A stretch of DNA of 31,212 nt from Paenibacillus sp. oral taxon 786 str. D14. GTDB taxonomy: Bacteria > Bacillota > Bacilli > Paenibacillales > Paenibacillaceae. The number at the start of each line of letters is the position of its first letter. Position 1 is the stretch's first letter. Positions 16,142 through 24,641 of this stretch are shown piece after piece. The DNA is taken from assembly GCF_000159955.1 (NCBI RefSeq), contig NZ_GG695973.1:164437-195648 (forward strand). Direction: 5' to 3'. The notes below the pieces were generated by a model that made no database searches, was not told the DNA's origin, and worked only from the letters and a program-made list of their open reading frames with translations. The translations under genes were made by a program, and so were the position numbers.

Positions 16142-17932
16142 TTATTTGTATAACGGCCCAAACGCAGCACATGCCCGGAAGTCGGCGCTCTCCGCATCCT
16201 CGGTCCCGAACAGGCCCCAAGCCCTTGGGCGGAACACCTTCTCCTTCGGCACGTTATGCATGCTGACCGGAATGCGCAGGATCGAGGCCAGCGTAATCAA
16301 GTCGGCGCCGATATGGCCATAGCTGATGACGCCGTGGTTCGCTCCCCAGTGGTCCATGACGTCGTAGACGCTGGTAAACGCGCCGCTGCCGGTCAGATTG
16401 GGTGCAAACCAGGTTGACGGCCACGTCGGGTCGGTCCGCTTGTCGAGCGTATTATGCACATGCTCCGGCAGGTCCACCGAATAGCCCTCGGCGATTTGCA
16501 GCACCGGGCCAAGCCCTTTGACCAAGTTGAGCCGGGTCATCGTCATCGACATGCCGCCGCGAGTCAAGTAGTCGGTGGAGAAACCGCCGCCCCGGAAATA
16601 CTCCAGAGAAGCCGGCCGGAACTGCGTGGCTTGCAGCATGCGCCCGACCTCTTCCTCGCTGATCTCCCAGAACGGCTTGATGACAGGAGCGCCGTCTTTT
16701 ATTTGCTCGCCGGTGCCGTCAAGCGCCGCCGAACCGGAGTTGATAAGGTGCAGGATGCCGAATGCTGCCCGGCCCTCCAGCTTATAGCCGGTCACCCGCT
16801 CCACGGATGCCGGGCTCCAGTACGTCCGCACATCGGCAAAAATTTGCGCCGTATTCGTCAGCAAATAGCCGAACAGCATGCCAACGCCGTTGAGGCTGTC
16901 ATTTTCGGTTGCCACAATATATGGCGCACGCGTACCGTTCCAATCAAACGACGAGTTGAGAATCGTCTCCATGAAATCGCCGTTCGGGAAATGATCCGTC
17001 CACTGGCGTTGCCCCTGGAAGCCGGAGGCGATCGCATGATGGCCTTGCGCTTCCTCCTCGTAGCCCAATTCTGCGAGGCGCGGGTTGCCGATCATCAGGT
17101 CGCGCGTGATCAGCGTCATTTTGACGACCGTCTCCCATTCCAGGTCTTTCCGCTCCCGCGAGGTTTGCAAATGGGCCGGGTTATTGTCCGGACCTTCTTG
17201 GCAGTTCTGCTTCACCCAAGCCAGCGCCACTTGGTATTCCTCGGGATCGTAAATCCCTTCCTCCATCCGCCGTGTGAACTCGGTCATGTCGATATACTCG
17301 TTGCGCATCCCCAGATATTCCTGGAAAAAGGCATCGTTCACCATCGAACCGGCGATCCCCATCGACACCGAGCCCATCGACAGATACGCCCGATCACGCA
17401 TCATCGCGGCCGCCAGTCCGCTGCGGGCAAAACGCAGCAGCTTCTCTTGCACGTCGGCTGGAATCCGGTCATCGCCTTCATCCTGCACATCCTCGCCGTA
17501 GATGCCAAAGGCCGGGAGCCCTTTTTGCGCATGGGCGGATAATACGGCGGCCAAATACACCGCTCCCGGTCGGCCAGTGCCGTTAAAGCCCCATACCGCC
17601 TTCGGGATCTGCGGATCGGTATCCATCGTTTCCGTGCCATAGCACCAGCACGGCGTTACGGTGATGGACACCCCGACCTCCGCCGCCTTGAATTTCTTCG
17701 CTGCTGCCGCCGCTTCGGCCACGCCGCCGATGCAGGTATCGGCAATCACGCATTCTACCGGTTGTCCGTTCGGATAACGGAGCTCCGCCTCTAGCAGCCG
17801 AGCCACCGCCTTGGCCAAGTTCATCGTTTGCTCCTCCAGGGATTCGCGTACCCCTCTTCGTCTGCCATCAATCGTCGGACGAATGCCGATCTTCGGGAAA
17901 CCGTCCCGCCATCTGTAACCGTTTTCAACCAT
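16142..17932 (-). CDS. fucI: L-fucose isomerase FucI
   Basis: 596 residues, matching FucI (591 in E. coli). A manganese-dependent cytoplasmic ketol isomerase that converts L-fucose to L-fuculose. Family blocks include [20 protein letters not shown] at the N-terminus, VIADTCIGG near 62, TPCWCYG near 94, [17 protein letters not shown] near 303, ATENDSLNG near 341, and [19 protein letters not shown] near the C-terminus. The frame opens with a TTG at 17938 only 4 bases after GGAGG; the ATG at 17932 has a 10-base spacer and is preferred. It is the first gene of the fuc operon and is divergent from the truncated AraC-type gene. Confidence 0.95.
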   Translation of the reverse strand: MVENGYRWRDGFPKIGIRPTIDGRRRGVRESLEEQTMNLAKAVARLLEAELRYPNGQPVECVIADTCIGGVAEAAAAAKKFKAAEVGVSITVTPCWCYGTETMDTDPQIPKAVWGFNGTGRPGAVYLAAVLSAHAQKGLPAFGIYGEDVQDEGDDRIPADVQEKLLRFARSGLAAAMMRDRAYLSMGSVSMGIAGSMVNDAFFQEYLGMRNEYIDMTEFTRRMEEGIYDPEEYQVALAWVKQNCQEGPDNNPAHLQTSRERKDLEWETVVKMTLITRDLMIGNPRLAELGYEEEAQGHHAIASGFQGQRQWTDHFPNGDFMETILNSSFDWNGTRAPYIVATENDSLNGVGMLFGYLLTNTAQIFADVRTYWSPASVERVTGYKLEGRAAFGILHLINSGSAALDGTGEQIKDGAPVIKPFWEISEEEVGRMLQATQFRPASLEYFRGGGFSTDYLTRGGMSMTMTRLNLVKGLGPVLQIAEGYSVDLPEHVHNTLDKRTDPTWPSTWFAPNLTGSGAFTSVYDVMDHWGANHGVISYGHIGADLITLASILRIPVSMHNVPKEKVFRPRAWGLFGTEDAESADFRACAAFGPLYK

Positions 17933-17958
17933 AGCCAATCTGCCTCCTTGGACAATGA

Positions 17959-17964
17959 ATTATA
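17959..17964 (-). promoter_or_regulatory. Likely -10 of the fuc operon
   Basis: TATAAT on the minus strand lies 26 bp before the fucI ATG. The hexamer 17 bp further upstream (CGGAGT) is unlike a -35, which is usual for promoters that need an activator. The divergent AraC-type gene would be the natural activator, but its DNA-binding domain is missing in this sequence. Confidence 0.45.
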
Positions 17965-18107
17965 GTCCCATTCTATAGTTCACTCCGCCCGTTCGAGAAC
18001 CTACTATTTTGCCCTCTTGCCCGCACAACAGCGCAAAAAAGTGAACCTTCCCGCATATCCGCATCTGCCTATTCCTAGAAAATCCTCCCATCCTGCCTCA
18101 CATCCGC

Positions 18108-18113
18108 TATAAT
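18108..18113 (+). promoter_or_regulatory. Likely -10 of the AraC-type gene
   Basis: TATAAT lies on the plus strand with no clear -35. It overlaps the ATG at 18112, which supports the downstream GTG at 18145 as the true start of the AraC-type gene. Confidence 0.4.
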
Positions 18114-18144
18114 GGAGCTATCCAATGTTCGGGAGGAACCCATC

Positions 18145-18747
18145 GTGCCGAAAATCGAAATTCCTTATCGCAAAAGCGACCGTTTTCGTTTCAAAAAAAC
18201 GCCCGAATTACTCTACGCCGGCCAGGTCGTCGACGAGCGCCGCTTCTACGCGCCGCCGCAGATCCACGACTATTGCGAGATCCTTTATATCGTCGAAGGC
18301 CCCGGGGAATTCCGCATCGGCGGCACAATCTATGAAGTGCATCCCGGGGATGTCGCTGTCTATAATGCGGGCGTCCCGCATGAAGAGCGTTCAATCAGCA
18401 CTGAACCGTTTAAGGTCATTTACTGCGGCGTTGGCAACGTGCATATCGACGGCGTACCACCGGGACAGCTGCTGCCTGCCTCCGTCGACCCGGTCATCCC
18501 GTGCGAGAAATACGCCTACAAGGTGGAGAGCTACCTGTCAGAAATGCTCCAGGAATGCGACTCCCAAGTGCTCGGATACGAAACGCTCAGCAATAACCTG
18601 CTCATGTCGCTGATCACGCTTCTGTACCGGATCGTGGACGTGAAGCATCCGTTTGATCCGCTGAGGTTTTCATGGTCGAAGACGGATACGGCATGGAATG
18701 GACTGCCTTCCAGAGCACGTTGCAAACCGTGTAGCCAAGCCTCTTGA
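18145..18747 (+). pseudogene. AraC-family regulator of the fuc operon, C-terminal DNA-binding domain missing
   Basis: About 200 codons. The first 160 or so form an AraC-type cupin sensor: QIHDYCEILYIVEGPGEFRIGG, YEVHPGDVAVYNAGVPHEE, and a helical linker NNLLMSLITLLYRIVDVKHPFDPL. The two helix-turn-helix motifs that should follow (about 100 residues) are absent. From about 18664 on, the frame runs through the antisense of the response-regulator gene and ends in unrelated residues. The GTG start at 18145 follows GGAGG by 8 bases. It is divergent from fucI, so it was probably the fucose-responsive activator. As it stands it cannot bind DNA in the usual way. Confidence 0.75.
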
Positions 18748-19357
18748 ACGGCTGCGTATCTCTCCGCCTCCATATTGGCGAAATGTTCGTGGAATTCAGC
18801 TAGCTGAGTCGCTGCAATGCGGAATTGTGCGCCGTTCAGCGAAGCCGGAGGCTCCTGGCCGAACGCCATCCCGTGCCGGGCCATGCCCGACAGCCACAAC
18901 TCGATCTCCCGCGTCTTCTCTTCCTTGCCGCCGGTGCGGATGGCGGCAACGATTTTTTTCACGACAGAGCTCAATTCTTCAATATCTACCGGCTTCAGCA
19001 AGTAGTCGCCTACGCCGACCCGGATCGCCTGGCGCGCATATTCGAAATCTTCATAACCACTGATAATGACGATTTGCACCTCAGGATAGCGTTGCCGTAC
19101 CTGCTTCGCCAGTTCCAGCCCATCCATGCCGTCCATGCGGATGTCGGACAGCACCAGCTGGGCTCCGTACTCTTCAATGAGCCGCAGCGCTTCGAATCCA
19201 TCATACGCCTCACCTACGACTTCCACGCCTAGCTGCGACCAATCGATCGTATAACGCAACCCCTCGCAAATGACAGCTTCATGTCCACAATCAGCATTTT
19301 CACAAGTTTACCTGCATTAGCAGGTGCTACATTCATGACTCGAACATTAGGATTCAT
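18660..19357 (-). pseudogene. YesN-type response regulator, frameshifted and C-terminally truncated
   Basis: A receiver domain with LVLSDIRMDGMDG (phosphorylation Asp), IISGYEDFEYA and YLLKPVD, followed by a linker, but no AraC-type helix-turn-helix. Homology seems to stop near 18664, at the junction with the convergent AraC-type gene. The first codons are in another frame: MNPNV (ATG at 19357 after GGAGG) leads to KMLIVD, and a single missing base between 19282 and 19283 shifts the frame. Restoring one G (minus strand) gives IVDDEAVICEGLRYTIDW, the conserved acidic pair of receivers. The gene overlaps the end of its partner histidine kinase by 11 bp. Either both lesions are real decay, or this stretch was poorly assembled. 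Confidence 0.75.
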
Positions 19358-21152
19358 AGGGCTCACCTCCCGGATGGCCGGGCTCGGCAATAGGGAAACG
19401 AAGCCGTACCCACGTGCCTGCGGCCGAAGTATCGACAATTTCCAAACCGTACTCCTGTCCGTAAAAAATCGTTAGTCTTTCATGGATGTTTAGCAAGGCC
19501 CCTTCCCGGGTTCCGCCGGCTCCTCGCCGCTCCAGCGCGTTTCGGATCGCCTCAGCTTTACCGGGATCCATTCCCTTGCCGTTATCGATGACGTCCACCC
19601 AAATTTCGCCTTGACGGGCGTAACAGCGTACGTTTACCTCGCCATACGGCTTGCTGCGGTCCAGGCCGTGCTTGATGAAATTCTCCACTAATGGCTGTAG
19701 CGTAGCCTTCAACGTTACGGCGTCCTCTATGCCCGCCTCGATAAATAGGGAATACTTCAGCTTCTTCTCACCTAACCTGCGCTGCTGCAGGTACAAATAA
19801 GATTGGGCAAATTCCAGTTCTTTGCGCAGCGTGGTTTGGTAGCTTCCATTATTCATGCTGGAGCGAAAAAATTTCGACAGCATTTCGATCAGTTGGCTCG
19901 ATTTCGATGCCCGCTCCAAACGTGCCGTCCAACGAATCATATCCAGCGTATTGTACAAAAAATGCGGATCCATCTGGTTTTGCAGGAGCTTCAGCTCGGA
20001 TTCCCGCTCCCTTAACTCCAGCTTGTATTTATGCTCAATCAGTTGTTGGATCGTGGCGACCATCTCGTTAAACTTGCGGTTTAGTTCGGAGATCTCGTCA
20101 TTGGAATTGACCGGAACCCGGGCGTTAAAGTCCCCGTAGGTGACTTTGCTGGTTTCTTTTTTCAACCGCAAAATGGGGCGAATGATCGTGTAATGGAAGC
20201 CGATCAACGCGGTTAAGCCCAGCATCATAATCGCCGCCAGGATGACCAGCATCGTCACTTTAATGCCGCGGAACTCCTCAGAAACCTTCGCTTCGGGAAT
20301 CATGGCGACCAGTGTCCAATCCGTGTTCTCCATACTTTTATATAAAGTTAAATAACGTTGACCTTTCACCTCGCAGGTCAGATCTCCCTTTCCGGAGGAC
20401 GACAGCTTGTCCAGCAACGACGCATCCGGGTGAAGGGCTTCCGGCAACGGTTGAGTCGTCCCTAAAATCACCTGGCCTTCTGGGCCAACGATAAAGACGC
20501 TCCCAGCACCGTCCTTAAAGATCCCTTTCTCCAGCAAGCCCACTATGCTCGCTTCATCCAGACGAATAATCAACCTTCCCAGCGGTAGGGTGATTTGACT
20601 GTAGGAGTTGAGAATGCGGAACATCGACAACACCCGAACCTCGCCGTTCCAATCGCTATGCAACGTATACCCTTCGGTCCAGGTAATCCCGCCTTTTCGA
20701 GCTTTGGCGGCCTCCTCCCATTTCGATTCGTCGCCACGAAACGGCTCGCCCATTTCAATCGAACTGCCGTTAAACCCGTGAATCTCAATGGAACGAATAT
20801 ACCCCTTCGACATCAGCTGAAACGTCAGGAAATCCTCAATGTTCCGCTTCAGTACCGCTTGTTGTTCACTGCTTAGCGGAGGGGAGGTGCGCAGGAAGTT
20901 ACGCATATCCGGACTTAAAATCAAATAGTTGGCGATATCCTCCACCATTTTGGTCTGCTCGCCAAGCTGGCCAGCGACATTATCAAGGTTCCGCTTCGTG
21001 GAATTGATGAACTGATCCCGCAGCACCTCGTTAAATTGAATTTGCACGACCACGCCAACGCCAAACGTCGGCAAAATCACGAAGATGAGGAAAATGACAA
21101 GCGCCTTTCGCTTTAAGCCAAAGCTGCCGAGAAACCTTTTGTAGCTTGCCAT
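19347..21152 (-). CDS. Sensor histidine kinase, YesM family
   Basis: 601 residues. Membrane segments lie at about 16-36 and 299-321, enclosing an extracellular sensor domain of roughly 260 residues. HAMP follows (about 322-375), then a His_kinase block with QNQMDPHFLYNTLDMIRW (phosphorylated His397), and a HATPase domain with N-box QPLVENFIKHGL (Asn491), DNGKGMD (523-529) and a final catalytic-domain loop. It would sense an extracellular carbohydrate or binding-protein complex and phosphorylate the YesN-type partner. The ATG lies 8 bases after GGAGG. It follows the ABC permeases in the same direction, as in many CUT1 loci of this group. The partner regulator is broken here. Confidence 0.92.
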   Translation of the reverse strand: MASYKRFLGSFGLKRKALVIFLIFVILPTFGVGVVVQIQFNEVLRDQFINSTKRNLDNVAGQLGEQTKMVEDIANYLILSPDMRNFLRTSPPLSSEQQAVLKRNIEDFLTFQLMSKGYIRSIEIHGFNGSSIEMGEPFRGDESKWEEAAKARKGGITWTEGYTLHSDWNGEVRVLSMFRILNSYSQITLPLGRLIIRLDEASIVGLLEKGIFKDGAGSVFIVGPEGQVILGTTQPLPEALHPDASLLDKLSSSGKGDLTCEVKGQRYLTLYKSMENTDWTLVAMIPEAKVSEEFRGIKVTMLVILAAIMMLGLTALIGFHYTIIRPILRLKKETSKVTYGDFNARVPVNSNDEISELNRKFNEMVATIQQLIEHKYKLELRERESELKLLQNQMDPHFLYNTLDMIRWTARLERASKSSQLIEMLSKFFRSSMNNGSYQTTLRKELEFAQSYLYLQQRRLGEKKLKYSLFIEAGIEDAVTLKATLQPLVENFIKHGLDRSKPYGEVNVRCYARQGEIWVDVIDNGKGMDPGKAEAIRNALERRGAGGTREGALLNIHERLTIFYGQEYGLEIVDTSAAGTWVRLRFPIAEPGHPGGEPYES

Positions 21153-21195
21153 CGCACTCGCCTCCGTCCGGTCATGATGCCTATGAGAACCTCGG

Positions 21196-22026
21196 TTACC
21201 CTTTGACAGCCCCTGCCGTCATGCCGGTAACCAGTTGTTTTTGCAGTAATAAATAGAAGATAATGATCGGAATCAGCGCCATCGTCAGCGCTGCCATTTG
21301 CAACGTAAGACTCGCCGTTTCGATGCCGACGAAGTTGGCCAAGCCAAGCGGCAGCGTCTTGAGCTCCGACGAGCTGATTAATACCAATGCGAACAAATAT
21401 TCATTCCAGTTATAGATAAAGTTGAGGATGATAACGGTAGCCATTGCAGGTCTTGTAATGGGGAGGATGATCGACCAGAAGATTCGGAAAATACCCGCGC
21501 CATCCATGACGCCCGATTCCTCCAGGTCTTTGGGGAATCCCCGCATGAAGCCCTCCAGAATAATGATCGTTAAAGATAGGTGGAACGCCGTATACGGCAA
21601 AATCAACGATAAATGTGTATCCAACAAGTGCAATTTCTGCATGATCAGAAAAATCGGAATCAATGTTGCATGAATCGGCACGAGCATGCCAAGCAGAAAT
21701 ACGCCGTAAGTGATGCCGCGCAGTCGAAATTGAAACCGCGATAGGAAATAGGAGGCCAAGGCTCCTAAAAATACGGTGACTGCTAATGAAGCAAAGGTAA
21801 CAAACAGACTGTTTAGAAAATACACATTCATATTCGCGACTTGCCACGCTTCTGCGTAGTTGGAAAAATGCAAGGCTTCCGGCAGCGAAAACGGGCTGGC
21901 TGCGTATTCCTGTTCATTTTTGAAAGAGTTAACGACCATCCAGAACAGCGGGACTATATTCATGATAGCGAATAGACTTAAAAAAGTGTATGCCAAAATT
22001 CGGAAGCCTACTGACTTCATGCTCAT
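21196..22026 (-). CDS. CUT1 carbohydrate ABC transporter permease (MalG/LplC type)
   Basis: 276 residues with six predicted membrane helices. The permease EAA-like loop reads ESGVMDGAGIFRIFWSIILP, with the conserved Gly of the coupling helix, and the C-terminus GMTAGAVKG is typical of the family. The ATG at 22026 lies 8 bases after GGAGG, whereas the earlier ATG at 22032 is almost on top of it. It forms the membrane channel with the permease just upstream (18 bp gap). No ATP-binding subunit is encoded nearby; such systems usually share an MsmX-type ATPase encoded elsewhere. Confidence 0.92.
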   Translation of the reverse strand: MSMKSVGFRILAYTFLSLFAIMNIVPLFWMVVNSFKNEQEYAASPFSLPEALHFSNYAEAWQVANMNVYFLNSLFVTFASLAVTVFLGALASYFLSRFQFRLRGITYGVFLLGMLVPIHATLIPIFLIMQKLHLLDTHLSLILPYTAFHLSLTIIILEGFMRGFPKDLEESGVMDGAGIFRIFWSIILPITRPAMATVIILNFIYNWNEYLFALVLISSSELKTLPLGLANFVGIETASLTLQMAALTMALIPIIIFYLLLQKQLVTGMTAGAVKG

Positions 22027-22044
22027 GGCCATTCCCTCCTTTCC

Positions 22045-22920
22045 TTAGGCATCTTTTTCTCGGCCTAGGCGATTAACAATCGAGATCACGATCAAGCTGA
22101 ACAGCAGGATTAAGATCGCTACTGCGCTGCCGTATCCGTAGCGCATATTCATAAAGGCGCTGTTGCACATATGGATGGTCATGACCTCGGTTTGGTGCGC
22201 CGGACCGCCGCCCGTCAAGATCTGAATCAAGTCGAAAACGCGGAAGGAGTTACTGATGCTATAGACAACCCCAACCATCAGCGTACTGCGAATCATCGGG
22301 ATCGTAATACGGAAGGTGCGTTTCAGCCCGGTGGCCCCATCCAGCTCGGCAGCTTCGTTGACCTCATCGGGAATGTTTTGCAATGCGGCCAGAAAAATAA
22401 CCATATATAGTCCACAGTTCTGCCAGATATACGCAAGACTGATCGACAGCATGGACCAACGATCGTCACCAAGCCAGTTCTGCTTCCAGCTATCGAGACC
22501 CACGATGCCCAGCAGGTTATTTAACATCCCGTATTCCGTGTTATAAACCATGCCCCAAATCAAGGACACCACGACGGAGGAGATGACGACGGGCATAAAG
22601 CCTACCGTTCGAAAGAACCCGGAGCCCTTCAGGCCGCGGTTCAGCAACAGTGCGAGCAATAACCCAAGCGGGATTTGGCCGATCAGGCCGGTCACCATAA
22701 TGATGACGTTATTTTTGACGGACAGCCAGAAGATGTCGTCACCCAGAATCTTCACGAAATTATCCAGACCAACGAACTTCATCGATCCGATGCCGTTCCA
22801 GTCCATTAACGAGTAGTACAGCGACACGCCAATCGGTACAATGGCGATCCCCAGATAGATGACCAGGGCAGGTAATAAACCAATAAATATGGCCAGCTTC
22901 GCACCTCGTAACGTTTGCAT
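22045..22920 (-). CDS. CUT1 carbohydrate ABC transporter permease (MalF/UgpA type)
   Basis: 291 residues with six predicted membrane helices, the first at about 10-30. The cytoplasmic coupling loop is EAAELDGATGLKRTFRITIP, and the YNTEYGMLNNLLG segment before it is common in sugar permeases of this class. The start lies about 9 bases after GGAGGG. It follows the binding-protein gene by 111 bp; that gap contains a strong stem-loop (22971-22995) that may reduce read-through into the permeases. Confidence 0.92.
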   Translation of the reverse strand: MQTLRGAKLAIFIGLLPALVIYLGIAIVPIGVSLYYSLMDWNGIGSMKFVGLDNFVKILGDDIFWLSVKNNVIIMVTGLIGQIPLGLLLALLLNRGLKGSGFFRTVGFMPVVISSVVVSLIWGMVYNTEYGMLNNLLGIVGLDSWKQNWLGDDRWSMLSISLAYIWQNCGLYMVIFLAALQNIPDEVNEAAELDGATGLKRTFRITIPMIRSTLMVGVVYSISNSFRVFDLIQILTGGGPAHQTEVMTIHMCNSAFMNMRYGYGSAVAILILLFSLIVISIVNRLGREKDA

Positions 22921-22970
22921 CAGGGGTTCCCTCCTTTATGTCGTAATGTAGATTCAACACCGATGAATGA

Positions 22971-22995
22971 AGAAAACCCGGGGATCGGGTTTTCT
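22971..22995 (-). terminator. Stem-loop between binding-protein and permease genes (leaky terminator or mRNA stabiliser)
   Basis: A perfect 10-bp stem AGAAAACCCG / CGGGTTTTCT encloses a 5-base loop, with T residues in the descending arm on the minus strand but no long T tail after it. It sits after the solute-binding-protein stop and before the first permease. Such hairpins commonly protect the binding-protein message and lower permease expression. Confidence 0.55.
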
Positions 22996-23031
22996 ATCAC
23001 GCATCGATATTGAAGGATCAATTTCAAGAGA

Positions 23032-24360
23032 TCAATTTCGGTAGTTATCCATCGCTTCCTGAACTTCCTTCGCCAGCTCTTCCGGTGTGCCGCGGCCTAC
23101 GGTCAACGCTTGCAGTCCGTTTTGCAAGACGTCTACTACCTGCGTAGGAATGACACTGTCGAACACCGGCGCGGTTCCGTTACCGGTCAGCGCCAGCATT
23201 TCCTTCAGATACGGGCTGGCGTCATCAGGAATTTCCACCTTCGCTGGCACGACAACCCCGTTGCGGATCAGTTCTTTATACAAATCTTCGTTGACGAAAA
23301 ACTTCAAGAACTCTTCAGCAGCCGCTTTCTTCTTCTCATCTAGGCCGCTCTTAATTGCAATGCCGTATTGCACAATACCTGCGCTCTTCTTCGGATCGCC
23401 TTTACCGCCTTCGACACTTGGGAACAAGGCGATGCCAAATTTATCTCCCTCTTCGTTGTTAATCCGCACTCTTGCGTCAACGGTAGCGGAGGAAATATGC
23501 ATCGCTGCTTTCCCTTGGATCAAGTAGTCCTGGCCTTGAACGGAATCCATGTTGTTGGCATCCGTATTAAAGGCGCCCAGTTTACTCAACTCGTCAATGA
23601 CCGAAAGAGCTTTTACGAACTCGGGATCGGTAAATTTCGCTTTGCCTTCAAGCACGGCCGGGAGGAAATCACTTCCGGTGAACCGGTCGCCAATGATCGA
23701 AATGTAGGACGATTGCAGCGGCCACTGTTCTTTATTGCCGAGAGATATCGGGGTGATGCCCGCGGCTTTCAGTTTTATCACTACATCGATGAATTTATCG
23801 TAGGTGTCAGGGAATTGATCATAGCCGACTTGTTTAAACATCTCTTTATTGTAGTAAATGATATCTACGAAGTTTTGTTTGGTTGGGATCGCATATTGTT
23901 GTCCGTCCACGTTAAATCCGGAAAGTGCGGCTTCTGGCAAAATCGAACCCCAGTTGTCCATGAGATCGTTGATCGGCTGAAGCAGATTACCGGCAACAAG
24001 CGGTGTCAAGTCCGCTCCCGGCCAAACGACGTCGATGTCGGACAGGTTGTTGGCGGCTGCCAGCGTGCGCAGCTTGGTCTTATATTGGGCGGATGGAACG
24101 CCATCCTGCTTGATCACGATGTTCGGGTGCGTCTTCTCGAACTCGGCGATCCGCGCTTTGTAGACTTCGTTGTCCACGTTCGGGGAAGTCCAAGGATGCA
24201 TCATGTTCAAAGTAATCGTTTCCGCTTCGTTTGCGCCGCCGGCGTTGCCGGTGCTGTTACCGCCTGACGCGTTTTCTTTGCCGCAGGCCGCCGCGAACAG
24301 CGTCAGCACCGCAACCAAACCGAGCAATACCCATTTCTTGCCTCTGTTTGTTTTGCCCAT
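23032..24360 (-). CDS. Extracellular carbohydrate-binding lipoprotein of a CUT1 ABC transporter
   Basis: 442 residues. The lipoprotein signal peptide has a basic N-terminus (MGKTNRGKK), a hydrophobic core and a lipobox LFAAAC with Cys26, followed by a Gly/Ser/Asn-rich linker. The mature part is a family 1 solute-binding protein: HPWTSPNVDNEVYKARIAEFEKTHP near 55, the DVVWPGADLTPLV region, YYNKEMFKQVGYDQFPDTYD, and GKAAMHISS. It would be anchored outside the membrane to capture an oligosaccharide. The ATG at 24360 is 6 bases after an AGAGGG element; the upstream in-frame ATGs are poorer. It has its own promoter with a direct-repeat activator box (24476-24510). The ligand is unknown; a beta-mannoside or N-glycan fragment would fit the neighbouring GH130 gene. 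Confidence 0.93.
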   Translation of the reverse strand: MGKTNRGKKWVLLGLVAVLTLFAAACGKENASGGNSTGNAGGANEAETITLNMMHPWTSPNVDNEVYKARIAEFEKTHPNIVIKQDGVPSAQYKTKLRTLAAANNLSDIDVVWPGADLTPLVAGNLLQPINDLMDNWGSILPEAALSGFNVDGQQYAIPTKQNFVDIIYYNKEMFKQVGYDQFPDTYDKFIDVVIKLKAAGITPISLGNKEQWPLQSSYISIIGDRFTGSDFLPAVLEGKAKFTDPEFVKALSVIDELSKLGAFNTDANNMDSVQGQDYLIQGKAAMHISSATVDARVRINNEEGDKFGIALFPSVEGGKGDPKKSAGIVQYGIAIKSGLDEKKKAAAEEFLKFFVNEDLYKELIRNGVVVPAKVEIPDDASPYLKEMLALTGNGTAPVFDSVIPTQVVDVLQNGLQALTVGRGTPEELAKEVQEAMDNYRN

Positions 24361-24449
24361 AATCAACCCTCTTCTCTTGTTATTTTTGATGACTTCCATA
24401 AACATAACAGGAGATGAACGCTTTTATTTCGACACCTGTTATATGACTT

Positions 24450-24510
24450 ATTATAAAAGCCAACTCCGATCGACTATATCCCATAAATTTTCGATTATAT
24501 CCGAAATATT
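24450..24510 (-). promoter_or_regulatory. Binding-protein promoter with activator box A
   Basis: On the minus strand TATAAT (24450-24455) lacks a -35 match. Upstream, 24476-24510 holds two direct half-sites 21 bp apart (TTCGGATAT and TATGGGATAT). The box starts 21 bp from the -10 and so overlaps the -35 position. The same arrangement recurs before the GH130 gene and the amino-sugar-acid operon. Confidence 0.65.
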
Positions 24511-24577
24511 CAGCCGATTTTTAAAGGATATCCTGTCAAACCCGTAAATTCATGTCATATTTTTTCACATAATTTAT

Positions 24578-24591
24578 GGGAAGCGTTTGCA
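24578..24591. promoter_or_regulatory. Weak cre-like site between GH130 gene and binding-protein promoter
   Basis: GGGAAGCGTTTGCA has two mismatches to WTGNAARCGNWWWCA without its first base. It lies upstream of activator box A and downstream of the GH130 terminator. It is a possible CcpA site for the transporter; low confidence. Confidence 0.3.
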
Positions 24592-24596
24592 AGTCT

Positions 24597-24634
24597 TACT
24601 CTTTGAAAAACCGCTTTAGTGCGGTTATTCAAAG
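24597..24634 (-). terminator. Terminator after the GH130 gene
   Basis: Stem AACCGC / GCGGTT with a 6-base loop, extended by CTTTGAA / TTCAAAG (24601-24634). On the minus strand the inner stem is followed by TTT. It begins 8 bp after the GH130 stop and separates that gene from the transporter promoter. Confidence 0.6.
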
Positions 24635-24641
24635 GCAACCT

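Noticed and set aside
17985..18060. Copy of the 35-bp activator box at the fuc promoter
   Set aside because: At the expected 21 bp from the fuc -10 the sequence does not match the box; fuc control probably uses a different site.
24413..24426. Possible cre site near the binding-protein start
   Set aside because: Around the central ACGCTTTT there are at least three mismatches to the consensus, too many to report.
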